DNA of 64,000 bases from Tethya wilhelma (taxonomy: Eukaryota; Porifera; Demospongiae; Tethyida; Tethyidae), in the NCBI GenBank assembly GCA_964030475.1, contig CAXIPT010000008.1, forward strand, positions 1,305,634 through 1,369,633. Direction: 5' to 3'. The translations under genes and the position numbers were made by a program. This document shows positions 53,801-64,000 of the stretch, one piece after another; within the stretch, counting starts at the first letter, position 1, and every line of letters begins with the position of its first letter. The notes under the pieces are model-generated. The model saw only the letters and a program-made list of their open reading frames with translations, was not told the DNA's origin and did no database searches.

Positions 53801-54317
53801 AATGAATAACTTCAAATTCACCAGAAAGATCGGTAGAAGTTTCATATGTTTCTGGAGTGACATTGTCCAGACAGTCACTTAGTGGGCTGTCACTAGGAAT
53901 CAGGGCACCCGATTCACGGAGGCAAAATCTGAACCAGATCTCGCAAGGGTCTTCACAGTTAGGAGGATTTAGAAATGGGTTGTCACAGCAATTTGACAAC
54001 AGATTGGCTCCAACTTGACCCGAATTTGTGTAGGTATCGACTGTAACATTCAGCCTATAGGCTGCACTGGCCAAGTCGACTATCTACAAAGTGCATGTAC
54101 AATAATTGTGAGAAATGACATTCATCATAATTTATGGGTATATGTGGGTTTATATGAGTAACTTACACATCTAGGCATACATGCATATGGCGGCATTATG
54201 GCCCCATTATTAAAAGTATGTCATTGAGACAGTCAGTCAAGTTATCACTTTATTAATTCTATTAAATACCTGAAAAGAAAGGAGGAAAACAGTGATCTTT
54301 TGAGAACTCCTTTCCAT
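50838..54317 (-). CDS. Receptor-like gene A: MNNL domain, DSL-like stub, eight CCP modules, membrane helix
   Basis: Complement of 54270..54317, 53742..54083, 53257..53647, 53018..53182, 52746..52922, 52518..52685, 52251..52424, 52012..52185, 51770..51940, 51251..51427, 50943..51176 and 50838..50872 gives 751 residues. Signal peptide: MERSSQKITVFLLSFQIVDLASA. The next part matches the MNNL domain of Delta/Jagged ligands (NCCDNP, CEIWFRFCLRE, FTGQSWPGAVQLLVNVRDHD). FSLACTSMFGPNCTDEC resembles the first half of a DSL domain. Then come eight sushi (CCP) modules, seven of them each in its own phase-1 exon. A membrane helix (IIAGSVVGVLVIIAIVGLSILVL) precedes a short tail with NPAY and several Tyr. 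A surface adhesion or signalling role is inferred; true EGF repeats are absent. Confidence 0.82.
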
Positions 54318-55276
54318 AGTGATCACAACCACTATAATAATAATAATCAATGTAGAAGTTAGAGCAAAACTTTAAGTTATCCAGCAGTTTAACTATTATG
54401 CTTATAGTCAGAATTATCATTGTATAAATGACAAACATCTTAGTTTTGGTGGCTGCATAATGATGTTATACAAATGCTGCATTGCTACAGTTGCAGACAT
54501 ACCAAAACTAGCTGGCCAAATGTAGTCTTATTGAAACTATTTTACATCTAACAATTAAAATCATATTAAGTTAAATATGATTTGAATTGTTACGTGTAAA
54601 CAAGCTTATTCACTCCAGGTTAAAGCATGTGGAATTGCTACATATATATTATATCTATACAAGTGAGTATATTATTTCCTGGTAATAAAGTATTTACATC
54701 AAAGCCGCAATGATAACCTAGCAATCAGCATGAATCCCGGTCAAAATACTTTCAATTCAATTAATTATCATACCTGCTCCAACTAAGCAACAATTTGTTT
54801 GCATATAATTATAAATTGTACTCTATACAAGGTACTACCATAGAACATAGCTTTTATAAATGCCTCATAATTTAGAATCACATCAAATTCCGGACGTAGA
54901 CTACTTTCAGTTCATGATCACTATCAACCTGGGTGGCATGGTGGCATGCATTCACTGCTAATTGTGAAGGCTAAATATTAGTATTATTGACTGAAATACG
55001 TATCTACCTGCAGCTGTCAGTTTTGCCGCAAGTTAAGTGCGCAGGTTAATCTTTATATGATCATCGGTTTAAAATTCAATTATTTTTGTACATGTACAAG
55101 AATTATAATTATTATAAATGACAAATTTGTGGAGGTATTATATATTACTACCTTTTCTAGCTACTTTGAGTTATAATTTGTTCATCTAACTCTTTGTGTA
55201 GATTAAGACAAAACAAATCGAGAAAAGTTTTAGTTTGCATGTTCAATAATACGAAAGGTTTATATACAGGATCATT
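54318..55276. other. Spacer between the two MNNL-CCP genes
   Basis: About 960 bp of AT-rich DNA, no gene seen. It contains the promoter of gene A and the 3' end of gene B. Confidence 0.5.
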
Positions 55277-57191
55277 CTAGTACCCTGGTGGTAGGTTGGT
55301 GGTAATAGTCACTGGTATCTCCATAGCTACAGATGTAATAAAATATAAAGACATTATAATTACAACATTATCTAACAGTACATAGACAATAATGTTGATA
55401 TAACGTAGCATAATTATTATACTATAGCCTCATACCCAGGTGCTCCCCTTTTACAATTGATTAGATATGCGTGCGGAACTTACTTGACTCCTTATAGTTT
55501 AGCCCAGGATCAGGTTTGCAGTTGTAGTTCTGAGGTACATTGCCAACCTTTGACCTCTTCTTTATCACACAAGCCAGAACCAAGATGGTCAGTCCAACAG
55601 CTCCTGCCACAACCAAGACTCCAACTACCGAACCAGCAATAATACCGGGCAAATTACTGCTCTCCTCTGCATTTCCATTACCCTCCATGCGACCTAATAA
55701 TTATTATGGTTGAAGGAATCTGTACAAGTCCAGCATTTAACCTAGGATATTGTTGACTCACACACTGGTGCAGAGCCCGACCATTGTCCTGATGAGAGAC
55801 AAGTTCGAGTTGGATTTCCAACTAATTCAAAGCCAGCAAGGCAGCCATATGTAGCCCTTGCTCCTTCAGTAGTACCACCAAGGCCAACATTGCCATTTTC
55901 TGGACCAGACAATGAGCCACAGTCTCTGGTGCCTGTCAGTGATTGCATGATGTGCAAGACACAATAGTGAGGGGTAAAAGTGTGCTATACATCAACACAT
56001 ACATGTGGGCTCTGAGGGTGTCCATCCATCACTCCGACAAGTTCTAGTAGAAGACCCTTGAAGGGTTGAATCAGGGTTGCAGGTATAGTCAGCAGTACAT
56101 CCAACAGCAGTACAAGTAAATACCACTTGACCATTAGGTGGATTGCCCAGATTTCCACAGCCAACTACAGTAATACATTTGAAACACTCAAACGTTAAAT
56201 GCAATACTATTGATAGCTAGTGCAGCCTTATACCATGTAGAGACTATACATTTCCTATCTATGCTTATACCTTCACAAAATGGTTCTCCACCTGTCCACA
56301 CACCAAATTGACACTCTCTAGTTTCTGCACCCACTAGTGTATGACCAGTATCACAGATATAGCTAGCCAGAGATCCTTGAACAACAGGATCTGACTGGAT
56401 TGCAACACGACCATTAGCTGGTGGATTCAAAGGTGGGCACAAGTCATCACAGTTTGGTCCGTGCATCGAGGTACAAGTTAGAGAGAAACTGAGAGAGATG
56501 CTGGTTTGTAGTCCAGGGTAAGTCATCTGTGGTAGAACTCCTCCAGGTACTAGGTCATCACTGTCAACATCAATGTAGAAGTCATCGATAAGAGAAAATA
56601 CACAGAGAGGACAGATTCCCGATACATCTCTAGCTTCCACTAGAAGTTGAAAACTACCCTACAATAAATTACATTCACAATTATGAACATTTATTTTTAC
56701 ATGACAATAATTACTAAAGTCTTACAGGCCATGATTGACCAGTGAATATCAGTGGATTTGGAATGCTTGACTGTGCAATGGAAGTTATCGTGTTCATATT
56801 AATTTCCATTGTGCTTTCATAGCTGTTTGGAGTGGCATCTGCCAGGCAACGAGTAGGATCAGAGTCACGAAGAGCATTGAATTCACGAAGACAAAATCTG
56901 AACCAAGTATCGCATTCACCAATACCACAGTCGGGAGGAGAAGGGCCAAATAATACTGAATCACAGCAGTCTCCATCATTAACAACTTGCAGGGTATTAG
57001 TGTACGAGTGAAACGTGACGTCCAAACGATAATCAGCATTCGTCAAGTAGCAAGTCTAATACAAAATTAAGTAAGAGTAGAAGCAGAAGTTGAGAACTAC
57101 TATAATGTATAAGAGTTCTATTATTACTGCATACCTGTAATAGTAGTAGAAAGGAGAGGCAGCTCTTCTGATAACTTGCTTTGAGTTTCAT
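55277..57191 (-). CDS. Receptor-like gene B: MNNL domain, DSL-like stub, three CCP modules, membrane helix
   Basis: Complement of 57135..57191, 56726..57055, 56271..56658, 56003..56164, 55762..55932, 55484..55693 and 55277..55326 gives 455 residues. Signal peptide MKLKASYQKSCLSFLLLLQTCYLTNA. The MNNL part has GDCCDS, CDTWFRFCLRE and IFTGQSWPGSFQLLVEARD; the DSL-like stub is FSLTCTSMHGPNCDDLC. Three CCP modules follow (the first in the same exon as the stub). The membrane helix IIAGSVVGVLVVAGAVGLTILVLACVI is nearly identical to that of gene A. Tail: NYNCKPDPGLNYKES and, from the last exon, ending PPGY. Exon phases equal those of gene A, so the two are tandem paralogs differing in CCP number. 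Confidence 0.82.
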
Positions 57192-57454
57192 GTTTAATAA
57201 TAAGACTCAAACCGATGACCCTTCACTCCTCTGAGGAACGCTAACAAACTCTGTATGTTGCAGGATATTATCATAACGAGCTGATGGTCTGAGTCTCTTT
57301 TATAAGCTGAGCTGAGCAACAACGAAGCCAATATGAACGATTACTGCGCATGCGCAGAACACGCTCGTGTGTGCACACGCGGGTTGTCTTTATCACTCAA
57401 TCAAAGTACAAAGTCAAATTCTGAGCAAGCAAAGGAGACTGCATGCAGTCAAGG

Positions 57455-57533
57455 CACTGATGATTGCTCCCTTAATTTCTGCCTTAACGTAGGTCCCTGC
57501 CTTAATGGGGGCATTTGCAAATTGCCAATGTAA
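57455..57533 (+). pseudogene. Possible orphan EGF-like exon
   Basis: Reads DDCSLNFCLNVGPCLNGGICKLPM and then stops, resembling the first half of an EGF module; the end AAT|GTAAGT is also a good donor. No partner exon was found nearby. It may be an unused exon or a relic, on the strand opposite to the MNNL-CCP genes. Confidence 0.25.
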
Positions 57534-57692
57534 GTTACTGGAATGATAGTAGGATCAGATTCAATCTATTACTTCTGTCCGTCTTCATACTGATCGACTT
57601 GGTCTTCGTTTGTTCTTCTTAGAAAGACTTGTAGGAAATCGGAAAGTAAAAAAATTGATGCTTAACTGATTGGTAAAATCGTATCTGAGTGA

Positions 57693-57807
57693 ATGTGTGT
57701 GAGTGGATAGACAAAGACTTTGTGCTGAAGTTGGATTCCTTTAAGATTTGTAATCATAATGAGCTGCCGATGGAAATTGACATTATATTGTGACATCCAG
57801 TGGATAA
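57693..57807. repeat. Dispersed repeat, copy 1
   Basis: About 115 bp, direct orientation, similar to 63350..63470. Shared blocks: GTGTGTGAGTG, ATAGACAAAGACTT, TGAAGTTGGATTCCTTTA, ATCATAATGAGCTGCCGATG, CAGTGGATAA. Confidence 0.7.
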
Positions 57808-58148
57808 GAGTATTAATTCATCAAATATACACCGGGCTTCTCATTTTTATAAAATTTTTACTACTTGTTATTATATACCTATTTGAGTGTGCCAGCACAA
57901 TTAGTGAGGGGTTGGTATGTACGTTGGGAATATTGGGGCATTTGTAACAAACACTGTTTCACTTCCATCTAAGCCTAGCTGGTCCAATGGGAGCAACTAT
58001 AAGCCTCGGCACATGCATAGCATATGCATGATTGTGCGATAGTCATTTTGTGAGTTTGTGTTTCATCGAATGTTTATAGTCTTTGGTGATTAACAAGCAC
58101 TTTCAGCATAATAATTATATTATAACATAGTCAAGAAGTATGCAATTC

Positions 58149-58149
<1 letters not shown>

Positions 58150-58206
<57 letters not shown>
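58150..58206. repeat. (TG)n microsatellite
   Basis: Interrupted by two TTTG variants. Confidence 0.9.
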
Positions 58207-58207
<1 letters not shown>

Positions 58208-58393
58208 ACCAGGCTTGTATAATCTCTATAAGTGTTCCCTAAAACTTTGTGAAAATAATGATTATTATTATACAAAACAAAAATGAGGAGCTAAAATTCA
58301 ATAGTTATTATGATAAATAAAAAGTGAGTATAAAAAACAATCTAGTTATTCTGTTGTTTAAGTAAATACACACATGTAGACACCTAAACACGC

Positions 58394-58399
<6 letters not shown>

Positions 58400-58430
<31 letters not shown>

Positions 58431-58520
58431 CACATACACACACACGCACACACACGCACACACATGCATGCACACATGCACGCACGCACGCACGCATGCA
58501 CACACACACACACACACACA
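58400..58520. repeat. Compound (CA)n / (CACG)n / (CATG)n repeat
   Basis: About 120 bp of alternating purine-pyrimidine DNA, including ACGCACGCACGCACGCATGC, a sequence type able to adopt Z-DNA. Confidence 0.85.
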
Positions 58521-59164
58521 GTCACAAACAATATTTTCAGATACCAGTATTGCATTATGAAGTCACTAAAACATAATAATATTATGCAGTATGACAAATT
58601 TAAACAGTCAAAATACTTGACAGTGACACACAATCATGCACTAACTACATGTGTTGTGTACTATTCAAGCATGAAACCTTGCTATCCATGTAACTTTAAC
58701 TTCCTTGTCCATATACACTTCTATTAATGCTCAGTTATGATTGTTAATAAAGGCAAGATTGACTGGTGGCCACATTAGTTTGATTTTGTGTGCATTCTTT
58801 TGACAGAATCAAGCACTTTATAAATTATGGTATAATTATAAGATCTTTTATACTATAATATTATTACAATAATAAATACTTGATCATTTCACATGCGTGC
58901 ATGCATGCAACACATACTTGCAATTTTTCATTTTTTGAAGTTTCATAATAATATTACACTAAATATTATTGTCACAACAATTATAATAATAAAGGAAATG
59001 TAAGAGTATTCATGCAATTAACTAGCACACCATTAATAATACGTATAATGCATTTACAGTCTGATTATACAACACGATCATATTATCATAATGAATACGA
59101 CAACTAGAGTCAATCCTGCACTACTTAGTGGTAAAAAATTATTGAGGCATTTTCAGACTGTTTC

Positions 59165-59869
59165 TCAAAGTTCCAATATGAAGTGACACAATCTTTGCAC
59201 AAAAAGTAAAAGCAAAAAGTTTACAATAGAATATTCGATGCGTATAGTAGCATCTGTGCTGACTGGTAGTACAGTTACTGGCACTGAACTAGGGCTCTCA
59301 GAAATATTTTTTAAATTTGTGGTGACTTGTACTGTTACTGACACTGAACTAGAGCTCTCAGAAATATTTTTTGTGGTGACTGGTGCTGTTACTGGCACTG
59401 AACTAAGGCTCTCAGATGTAGAATGCATGTGATTATTGCTTGGGCATTCACAATTGGAATGATTGCACGGGGGTGAACCTTCCGAGTCATTGGTAACAAT
59501 TAAACATGCTCTGCTGTAGACTGTTGGGATGTTTGAGTTCTGTGTATCCACACCAACACACTGAACAACTGTAATACTTTGATTGAGAGTGAGGTCTAAA
59601 ACAGAATAGGATCTTGTAGTATTATTGATCCATTCACATTGAGCATCTTTACTTATGACTGGGGGATCATTTCTAGAGATTTGATGCATATGCATCATGG
59701 TCCATGAAAATATCAAATCTTCACAGGGTCTGTGCATCCAGCATTCCAGTGAGATATTCTGATTAAGTTTGAATGTTTCATTAGGACATCTAATCTCAAT
59801 GTTGAACTCTCCTATAGCAACAGCTGGTAAAACTACAGAAGCAAGAATTAAAAACAAGAGATGCTGCAT
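59165..59869 (-). CDS. Secreted or membrane-anchored Ig-like protein with repeated Ser/Thr stalk
   Basis: Single exon, 234 residues. Signal peptide MQHLLFLILASVVLPAVAIG. Residues about 21-130 look like one Ig-type domain (ISLECW, LIFSWTMM, ITVVQCVGV) with several N-glycosylation sites. A Cys-rich hinge (PCNHSNCECP) is followed by three stalk repeats of the form SES-x-SSV-x-VT-x-x-VTT. The C-terminus is hydrophobic (IVNFLLLLFVQRLCHFILEL), either a membrane helix with almost no tail or a GPI signal. Head to head with the Ig/FN3 receptor at 60164 (294 bp between starts). Family unknown. Confidence 0.65.
   Translation of the reverse strand: MQHLLFLILASVVLPAVAIGEFNIEIRCPNETFKLNQNISLECWMHRPCEDLIFSWTMMHMHQISRNDPPVISKDAQCEWINNTTRSYSVLDLTLNQSITVVQCVGVDTQNSNIPTVYSRACLIVTNDSEGSPPCNHSNCECPSNNHMHSTSESLSSVPVTAPVTTKNISESSSSVSVTVQVTTNLKNISESPSSVPVTVLPVSTDATIRIEYSIVNFLLLLFVQRLCHFILEL
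59258..59420. repeat. Tandem repeat encoding the Ser/Thr stalk
   Basis: Three copies of a 51-66 bp unit containing CACTGAACTAGGGCTCTCAG variants and ACTGGTGCTGTTACTGG variants. The reading frame is kept through all copies. Confidence 0.8.
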
Positions 59870-60004
59870 TTCACTATGTGGACTCCAGAATTACCACTAA
59901 TAGCAATTTTTGTACTTACAGGAGCGTATGCGCCCCTGGTACTTATTTTATACTTTTATCAGTATTATATTATTTTGATCGTCGTCACATCCTAGATCCT
60001 CTTC

Positions 60005-60130
60005 ACGATTCCGGATATCTGCCGCGCGCGCCGGCCGGGTAGGTGCGCTCGGCCACGGACAGAGTGAACGCCCCCTTTACTCATGGCAGCCCGCCGCCAG
60101 CGAGCGATGATAAAACAGTCAGTGCCGACG
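60005..60130. promoter_or_regulatory. GC-rich CpG island between the divergent Ig-type genes
   Basis: GC-rich, CpG-dense core (TGCCGCGCGCGCCGGCCGGG) in AT-rich flanks, just upstream of the 60164 start codon. It shares CCGGATATC and a GC-alternating core with the island at 24787. Confidence 0.6.
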
Positions 60131-60163
60131 CAACTTTAAGGTCTATTTCATTCAAAGAAGATC

Positions 60164-62852
60164 ATGCAGTCAACTACACTTTGCATTGTTGTTCTATTAG
60201 CAACTCAACAACTTGCTGCGCAAAAAGGTAGGATTAACAATTATTATTTATATCATTGAACTACCGCCTGGTCTGATTATGTAGATCCAGAAGTATTGAC
60301 CCATCCATCTTCACAAATACTACAAGAAGGAGCAAATGCAACTTTTAACTGTCTTATCCAGCATAGTGAGACAAGTATTTCCTGGCGATGGCTAAGAAAT
60401 GGACTTACCATTACTGAGAGACTTGCTGAAGAAAGTGGCTTTGTCTTCAGTGAAACTAATCAAGTCAACAATACAGAAATACTATTGAACTTGAGCCTAA
60501 CACTACCTGGCAGTGCCTTGACTGAGTTCAATAACACTAACTTCTCTTGCTTCATATTTACACCTCCTCCTATAACTCGTGTTTGGAGCAATAATGCAAT
60601 TCTCCTAATATATAGAGGTATGTCTATATAACTGTTAAGATTTTGTGTATGAGCTCAACACATTATGTTACTTGTTTTCTGACAATTTATAATTACTATA
60701 GAGTCTCCAATTGTACCTAACCCGATGATAATGGTTCAGAGTGAAACTTCCCTCTCTCTTAAGTGGTCACCAATATTCGTATGGACTGGCCATTCTCCAA
60801 TAGGATACACAATTATCATCACTGACACAACCAATGGAGGTGTGCTCCTCAACACATCTGTTGGTACAAACTCCTCTATGAGCTACATCAGTACCTTTAA
60901 CATTGATGCAAGAGAGCTCAACGAGATGCCAGAAACATGTTCATTGTTGAATTTCACAATTACACCTATTGGGCCAGGCTTTAATAGAAATGAAACTATT
61001 TCTGTCAATGGCGGATACCCAAAATGTGATCAATGTTATACATAAACAGGCAAGCTTGCACAATATTAATTAAACTTTTCCCCTTTCTGTAGCACTGAGA
61101 GATTCTGAAGTATTAATTTTAAACAATACTGTTTTCTTCTATCGAAATGCTACTCCGGCATATGTCCTCTTTTGCATCCAGGTTAGGAAAATGAGTGCAT
61201 GAATCATCAATATATAATCCTATATTATACATGAGTCAATTATTCCAATCCTAAATATATAGCTTCCTACTGTTTGCAACTACCAAGAGCCGAACAAGTA
61301 CACTATTACAGTGAATGCCACTGAAGCATTTTATGGATCACAGGACACTCATGCTAGACCATCAGCACTATTCTCAAAACAATATCAACATTCAGAGAAC
61401 CCTACTAGCAGTGTAGTTTGTGAGCGGATTACAGGATCACTAAAGAAAGACACAAACTATTCAGCAGAGACAACAGTGGTGGAGGCAGAAACAGGATCAA
61501 ATGTAACCTTATCAAAATGCCTCTTTGGTGAGCCTGAATTCTTCCAATGTCATGGATTAATTCAGGACATGCAGTCACTGTGCATGGGACAATAATTATA
61601 GATACATAAAGTTAAGTACATGTAGTAATAGTTTTGTTTATCACGTAATCCAGCAAAATTCCAGAAGGTTACAAACTAAAACAGTTCACTAGCTCCGCTT
61701 TGATAACACTGTCCATATATAGTTTGCAATGGAAACAATTCAAATAGTGAAAGTTTTATTAAGCTTTGTTGTCTTCTTAACAAAAAGATTTGAATATTTT
61801 TTAAATAAGGAAGAGTTCTTCTATCCCAGTCACATTATACATCTAACAATAATATTTTTGTTGTATGTTGCAGACACAAAGTTCATGATGGAAAGAACAG
61901 TACAATTTAATGGTATGAAATTAGAGAAACTTTCATTTGAAACAGCATGCAGATGTTTCAGCATGGTGGTTAAAAAAACAACCAAATACCTAAGTTTGCA
62001 TGTTCAATGCAGTGCATTAACTTTTGATATTATTGTTATTGTCAGAATGTACAGAAGGAGCTCCAATTGCTACAGCTACTGCACCTGATCAAATAGCATG
62101 GGGCAATCATGACCAGCTCACCATACTGATGTATCGCATTGGTACTGGTGTATCAGTTGGATTGACAGTGATCATACTAATAGCATGTGTCATCATTTCA
62201 GTTTGTGTCTGTAAGTGTCGCACAAAACGAGCAACAGGTAAGTAAGTAACATTCTCCTCAAAGCTGAGAAAGAAGGTTTAATCTCTTTCTTCTTTTTTTT
62301 AATGCTAAAAACAAAACCAAAGCACCCAAAAGAGTTATGGCACAGAATCCAATATATGATGGTCCAATTTACGATACCATTCATCAAGAATTTGACATTC
62401 CCTTATGTTTACCACCAAAGGTAGAGTCCAAGGACACTCCTCGATACTTGAATGATGTTGGTAGCACTGTTTCTAGTACAAGTTCTCATAACCATACCAA
62501 CAAGAATCAGCCTCAGGCTCAGAAAATCCCAACTAAACAGATTCCAGACGGTAATCCAAATGAACTACCAGATAATGAACAACCTGAAAACTTCCATGCA
62601 ATGCATACTGAGACAGATATTGCTTCTCCCACTGATCACAACACTGACAAGAGCTTCAAGTTAGAGGAGCCTCGGAGTTTGCAGCCTGGAAGTACCCCAA
62701 ATGCAGTCGAATCAGATTGTGTCTCACGGGAAGAAGTTGGATACACTATCATGCACTCTGTTGGAAATCTCTCCACTTCATTAAACGGTGGCTGGGGGGA
62801 GACTCCTACTGAGATTCAAGCCTGCTTTGCCCAAGCAGGAACTAATATTTGA
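60164..62852 (+). CDS. Single-pass receptor with Ig and fibronectin-III domains and tyrosine-rich tail
   Basis: Exons 60164..60227, 60285..60617, 60702..61025, 61093..61181, 61263..61527, 62046..62237 and 62323..62852 give 598 residues. Signal peptide MQSTTLCIVVLLATQQLAAQ. Residues 22-132 are an Ig domain (ATFNCLIQ ... SWRWLRNG ... NFSCFIF). The third exon is FN3-like (SLSLKWSPI, IGYTIIITDT, LNFTITPIG); a further extracellular part has many N-x-S/T sites. One membrane helix (VGLTVIILIACVIISVCVC) precedes a 185-residue tail with NPIYDGPIYDTI and VGYTIMHSV, candidate phosphotyrosine docking sites. The donor after the third exon (AAAT|GTGATC) is weak; it was chosen because it keeps the frame. 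An extra exon-like stretch at 61873 is not needed. Confidence 0.65.
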
Positions 62853-63792
62853 CATTGGTCTCCTGTGCGTATTGGTAATGGTCGTTAATTTTAAAAGACA
62901 CTGGATCATGGATCATGCATGGAAGGTGTATAATACTTGTGCTGTTTGTCCCCTCATTGCTCAACAACTAGTATTTTTATGTGTGCTTTAATTGCTATTA
63001 TATTAGATTAGACAATGTTGTATTTATATGAATGTAGAAGAACTATAGACTTTTATTATGTATCAAGTGTTTTGAATATTCATACCCCTTTGACTCCATG
63101 ATGTGAGCTAAAGTGAGTAAACCAGCATCATTCCTCAAACCACATATAACATAAGATTATTAAAGTCACTACCAAATGGCAGTTAAATTTGGTAGTTGGT
63201 TGTGGGGCCATGCGCACCAGGCATGCAACGACCTTCCCACTTAATACCTACTGATGGTCGTTGCTATGCTAAGCAAGCCGCCTGCCTGCTACACCTTAGC
63301 AGACCGCCTGTCTACAATGACTGCCTGTCTGCAATGGGCAAGACCCCATGTGTGTGAGTGAATAGACAAAGACTTCATCCTGAAGTTGGATTCCTTTATG
63401 ATTTGTAAATCATAATGAGCTGCCGATGGAAAATGAATTATCACATCATTTCATGACATGCAGTGGATAATTTGGAGGTTTATAGTCTGCATGCACTAGT
63501 ATAATATACACCCCTAATTTATTTACATAGATCGCATGAAAAGTAGTCTAGATAATAAAAAGTAGGAAAAAATTCATAAAAATATTAGTAATGTAGCTAG
63601 TAGTTGTGGGCATATTTATATTTCAGCACATTCAATGATTTTCAGTCTTACTTTAATTTTTGAAGATTTATAAAAAAATAACAAAGATTAAGATGAGCAA
63701 ATAATAATTATGGGATTCAAACTTGCAGTGCCTATTGTACCAACAATAACATCAAAGTCTTACATGATCATTATTAATTCAATTTTCATTGA
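62853..63792. other. Spacer before the last gene
   Basis: About 940 bp, AT-rich; contains the second copy of the dispersed repeat (63350..63470). No gene seen. Confidence 0.5.
63350..63470. repeat. Dispersed repeat, copy 2
   Basis: Direct-orientation partner of 57693..57807. The pair brackets the two Ig-type genes. Confidence 0.7.
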
Positions 63793-64000
63793 TTAAAGTA
63801 CATAGGGGTTAGAAGCGGAGGAGGTGGAGACGCTATGCTCCAATCCTTTGTGTCCATTCTTCTTGGAGGAGCCTGACGATGCTTTGTGCTCCACGTTATA
63901 GTAGGCTGGCTTGGACTCTTTAGAGGGGATCTCAGCCGTGGGTAGAGCAGGGGGAGGGGAGGGAGGGGAGAACGTAGAGGAGGACATGTAGGCGTACGCA
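63793..64000 (-). CDS. 3' end of an unrecognised gene (partial)
   Basis: The open frame enters from beyond the window and ends in TAA at 63793. It encodes a Ser/Pro-rich tail (AYAYMSSSTFSPPSPPPALP, PAYYNVEHKASSGSS) closing in SNPYVL. The Tyr-containing motifs and low complexity suggest a cytoplasmic tail of a receptor or adaptor, but no domain is visible. The internal Met at 63987 is not necessarily a start. Confidence 0.55.
   Translation of the reverse strand, partial: AYAYMSSSTFSPPSPPPALPTAEIPSKESKPAYYNVEHKASSGSSKKNGHKGLEHSVSTSSASNPYVL

Larger units (their letters stand above)
57192..59164. other. Intergenic region with EGF relic and microsatellites
   Basis: About 2 kb. It holds the gene B promoter, a possible EGF-like exon relic (57455..57533), a repeat shared with 63350 and two microsatellites. 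No full gene recognised. Confidence 0.5.

Noticed and set aside
58308..58633. Cys/Val-rich frames over the compound microsatellite
   Set aside because: Pure translation of (TG)n-type repeats; no gene signal.
61873..62088. Exon-like stretch after TTGCAG in the Ig/FN3 receptor
   Set aside because: It has an acceptor but runs to a stop, and skipping it joins the flanking exons in phase into the membrane helix.

Overview
The window is animal nuclear DNA, most likely from a demosponge of the Amphimedon type. It is AT-rich and gene-dense, with many introns of only 60-110 bp and vertebrate-like loss of CpG. It carries metazoan genes (TULP4, CAF-1 p60, a Scm-type SLED/SAM protein, Notch-ligand-type MNNL domains) and many short inverted-repeat elements. 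The species is inferred from these traits, not proven. Gene models were spliced by hand from GT-AG sites, reading phase and remembered family conservation, so exon ends are strongest where the family is well conserved.

Layout. 1-485 (-): 5' end of GPN2. 691-4680 (+): a seven-exon coiled-coil protein resembling centrosomal CEP126. 4951-18036 (-): CHAF1B (CAF-1 p60), whose ten exons are split by one intron of about 10.1 kb. Inside that intron on the opposite strand lie a kinase-kelch gene with a broken HRD motif (7585-9723) and two tandem copies of a three-exon (QxW)3 lectin-like gene (10794-12400, 14119-15751). 18182-18967 (+): SETMAR-like SET methyltransferase, sharing a 145-bp promoter with CHAF1B that holds a consensus E2F site. 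19258-21408 (+): two zf-3CxxC-like genes. 22837-24624 (-): sulfite oxidase, head to head with 25031-29181 (+), an HTH-SLED-SAM protein. 29927-32677 (+): a membrane protein built of Pmp-like beta-helix repeats. 32919-35359 (-): RPF2, head to head with 35735-37666 (+), a His/Pro-rich protein. 38274-46966 (-): TULP4. 49058-50041 (-): YJU2. 50838-54317 and 55277-57191 (-): two receptor-like genes joining a Notch-ligand MNNL domain to complement-type CCP modules. 59165-59869 (-) and 60164-62852 (+): a divergent pair of Ig-type surface proteins. 63793-64000 (-): 3' end of an unrecognised gene.

Themes. Housekeeping genes (GPN2, CHAF1B, RPF2, YJU2, SUOX) alternate with lineage-specific surface proteins. 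Five gene pairs are divergent with 145-406 bp between start codons. Introns and spacers are shaped by MITE-like elements (a TACCGTATAGC-ended family, a TA-target family with a paralogous empty site, and a hairpin with a perfect 10-bp target duplication) and by dinucleotide microsatellites that abut or form splice sites. The strongest candidates for something undescribed are the MNNL-CCP receptor pair with its duplicated terminal exon, the HTH-SLED-SAM architecture, and the CHAF1B intron that has become a nursery for nested genes.
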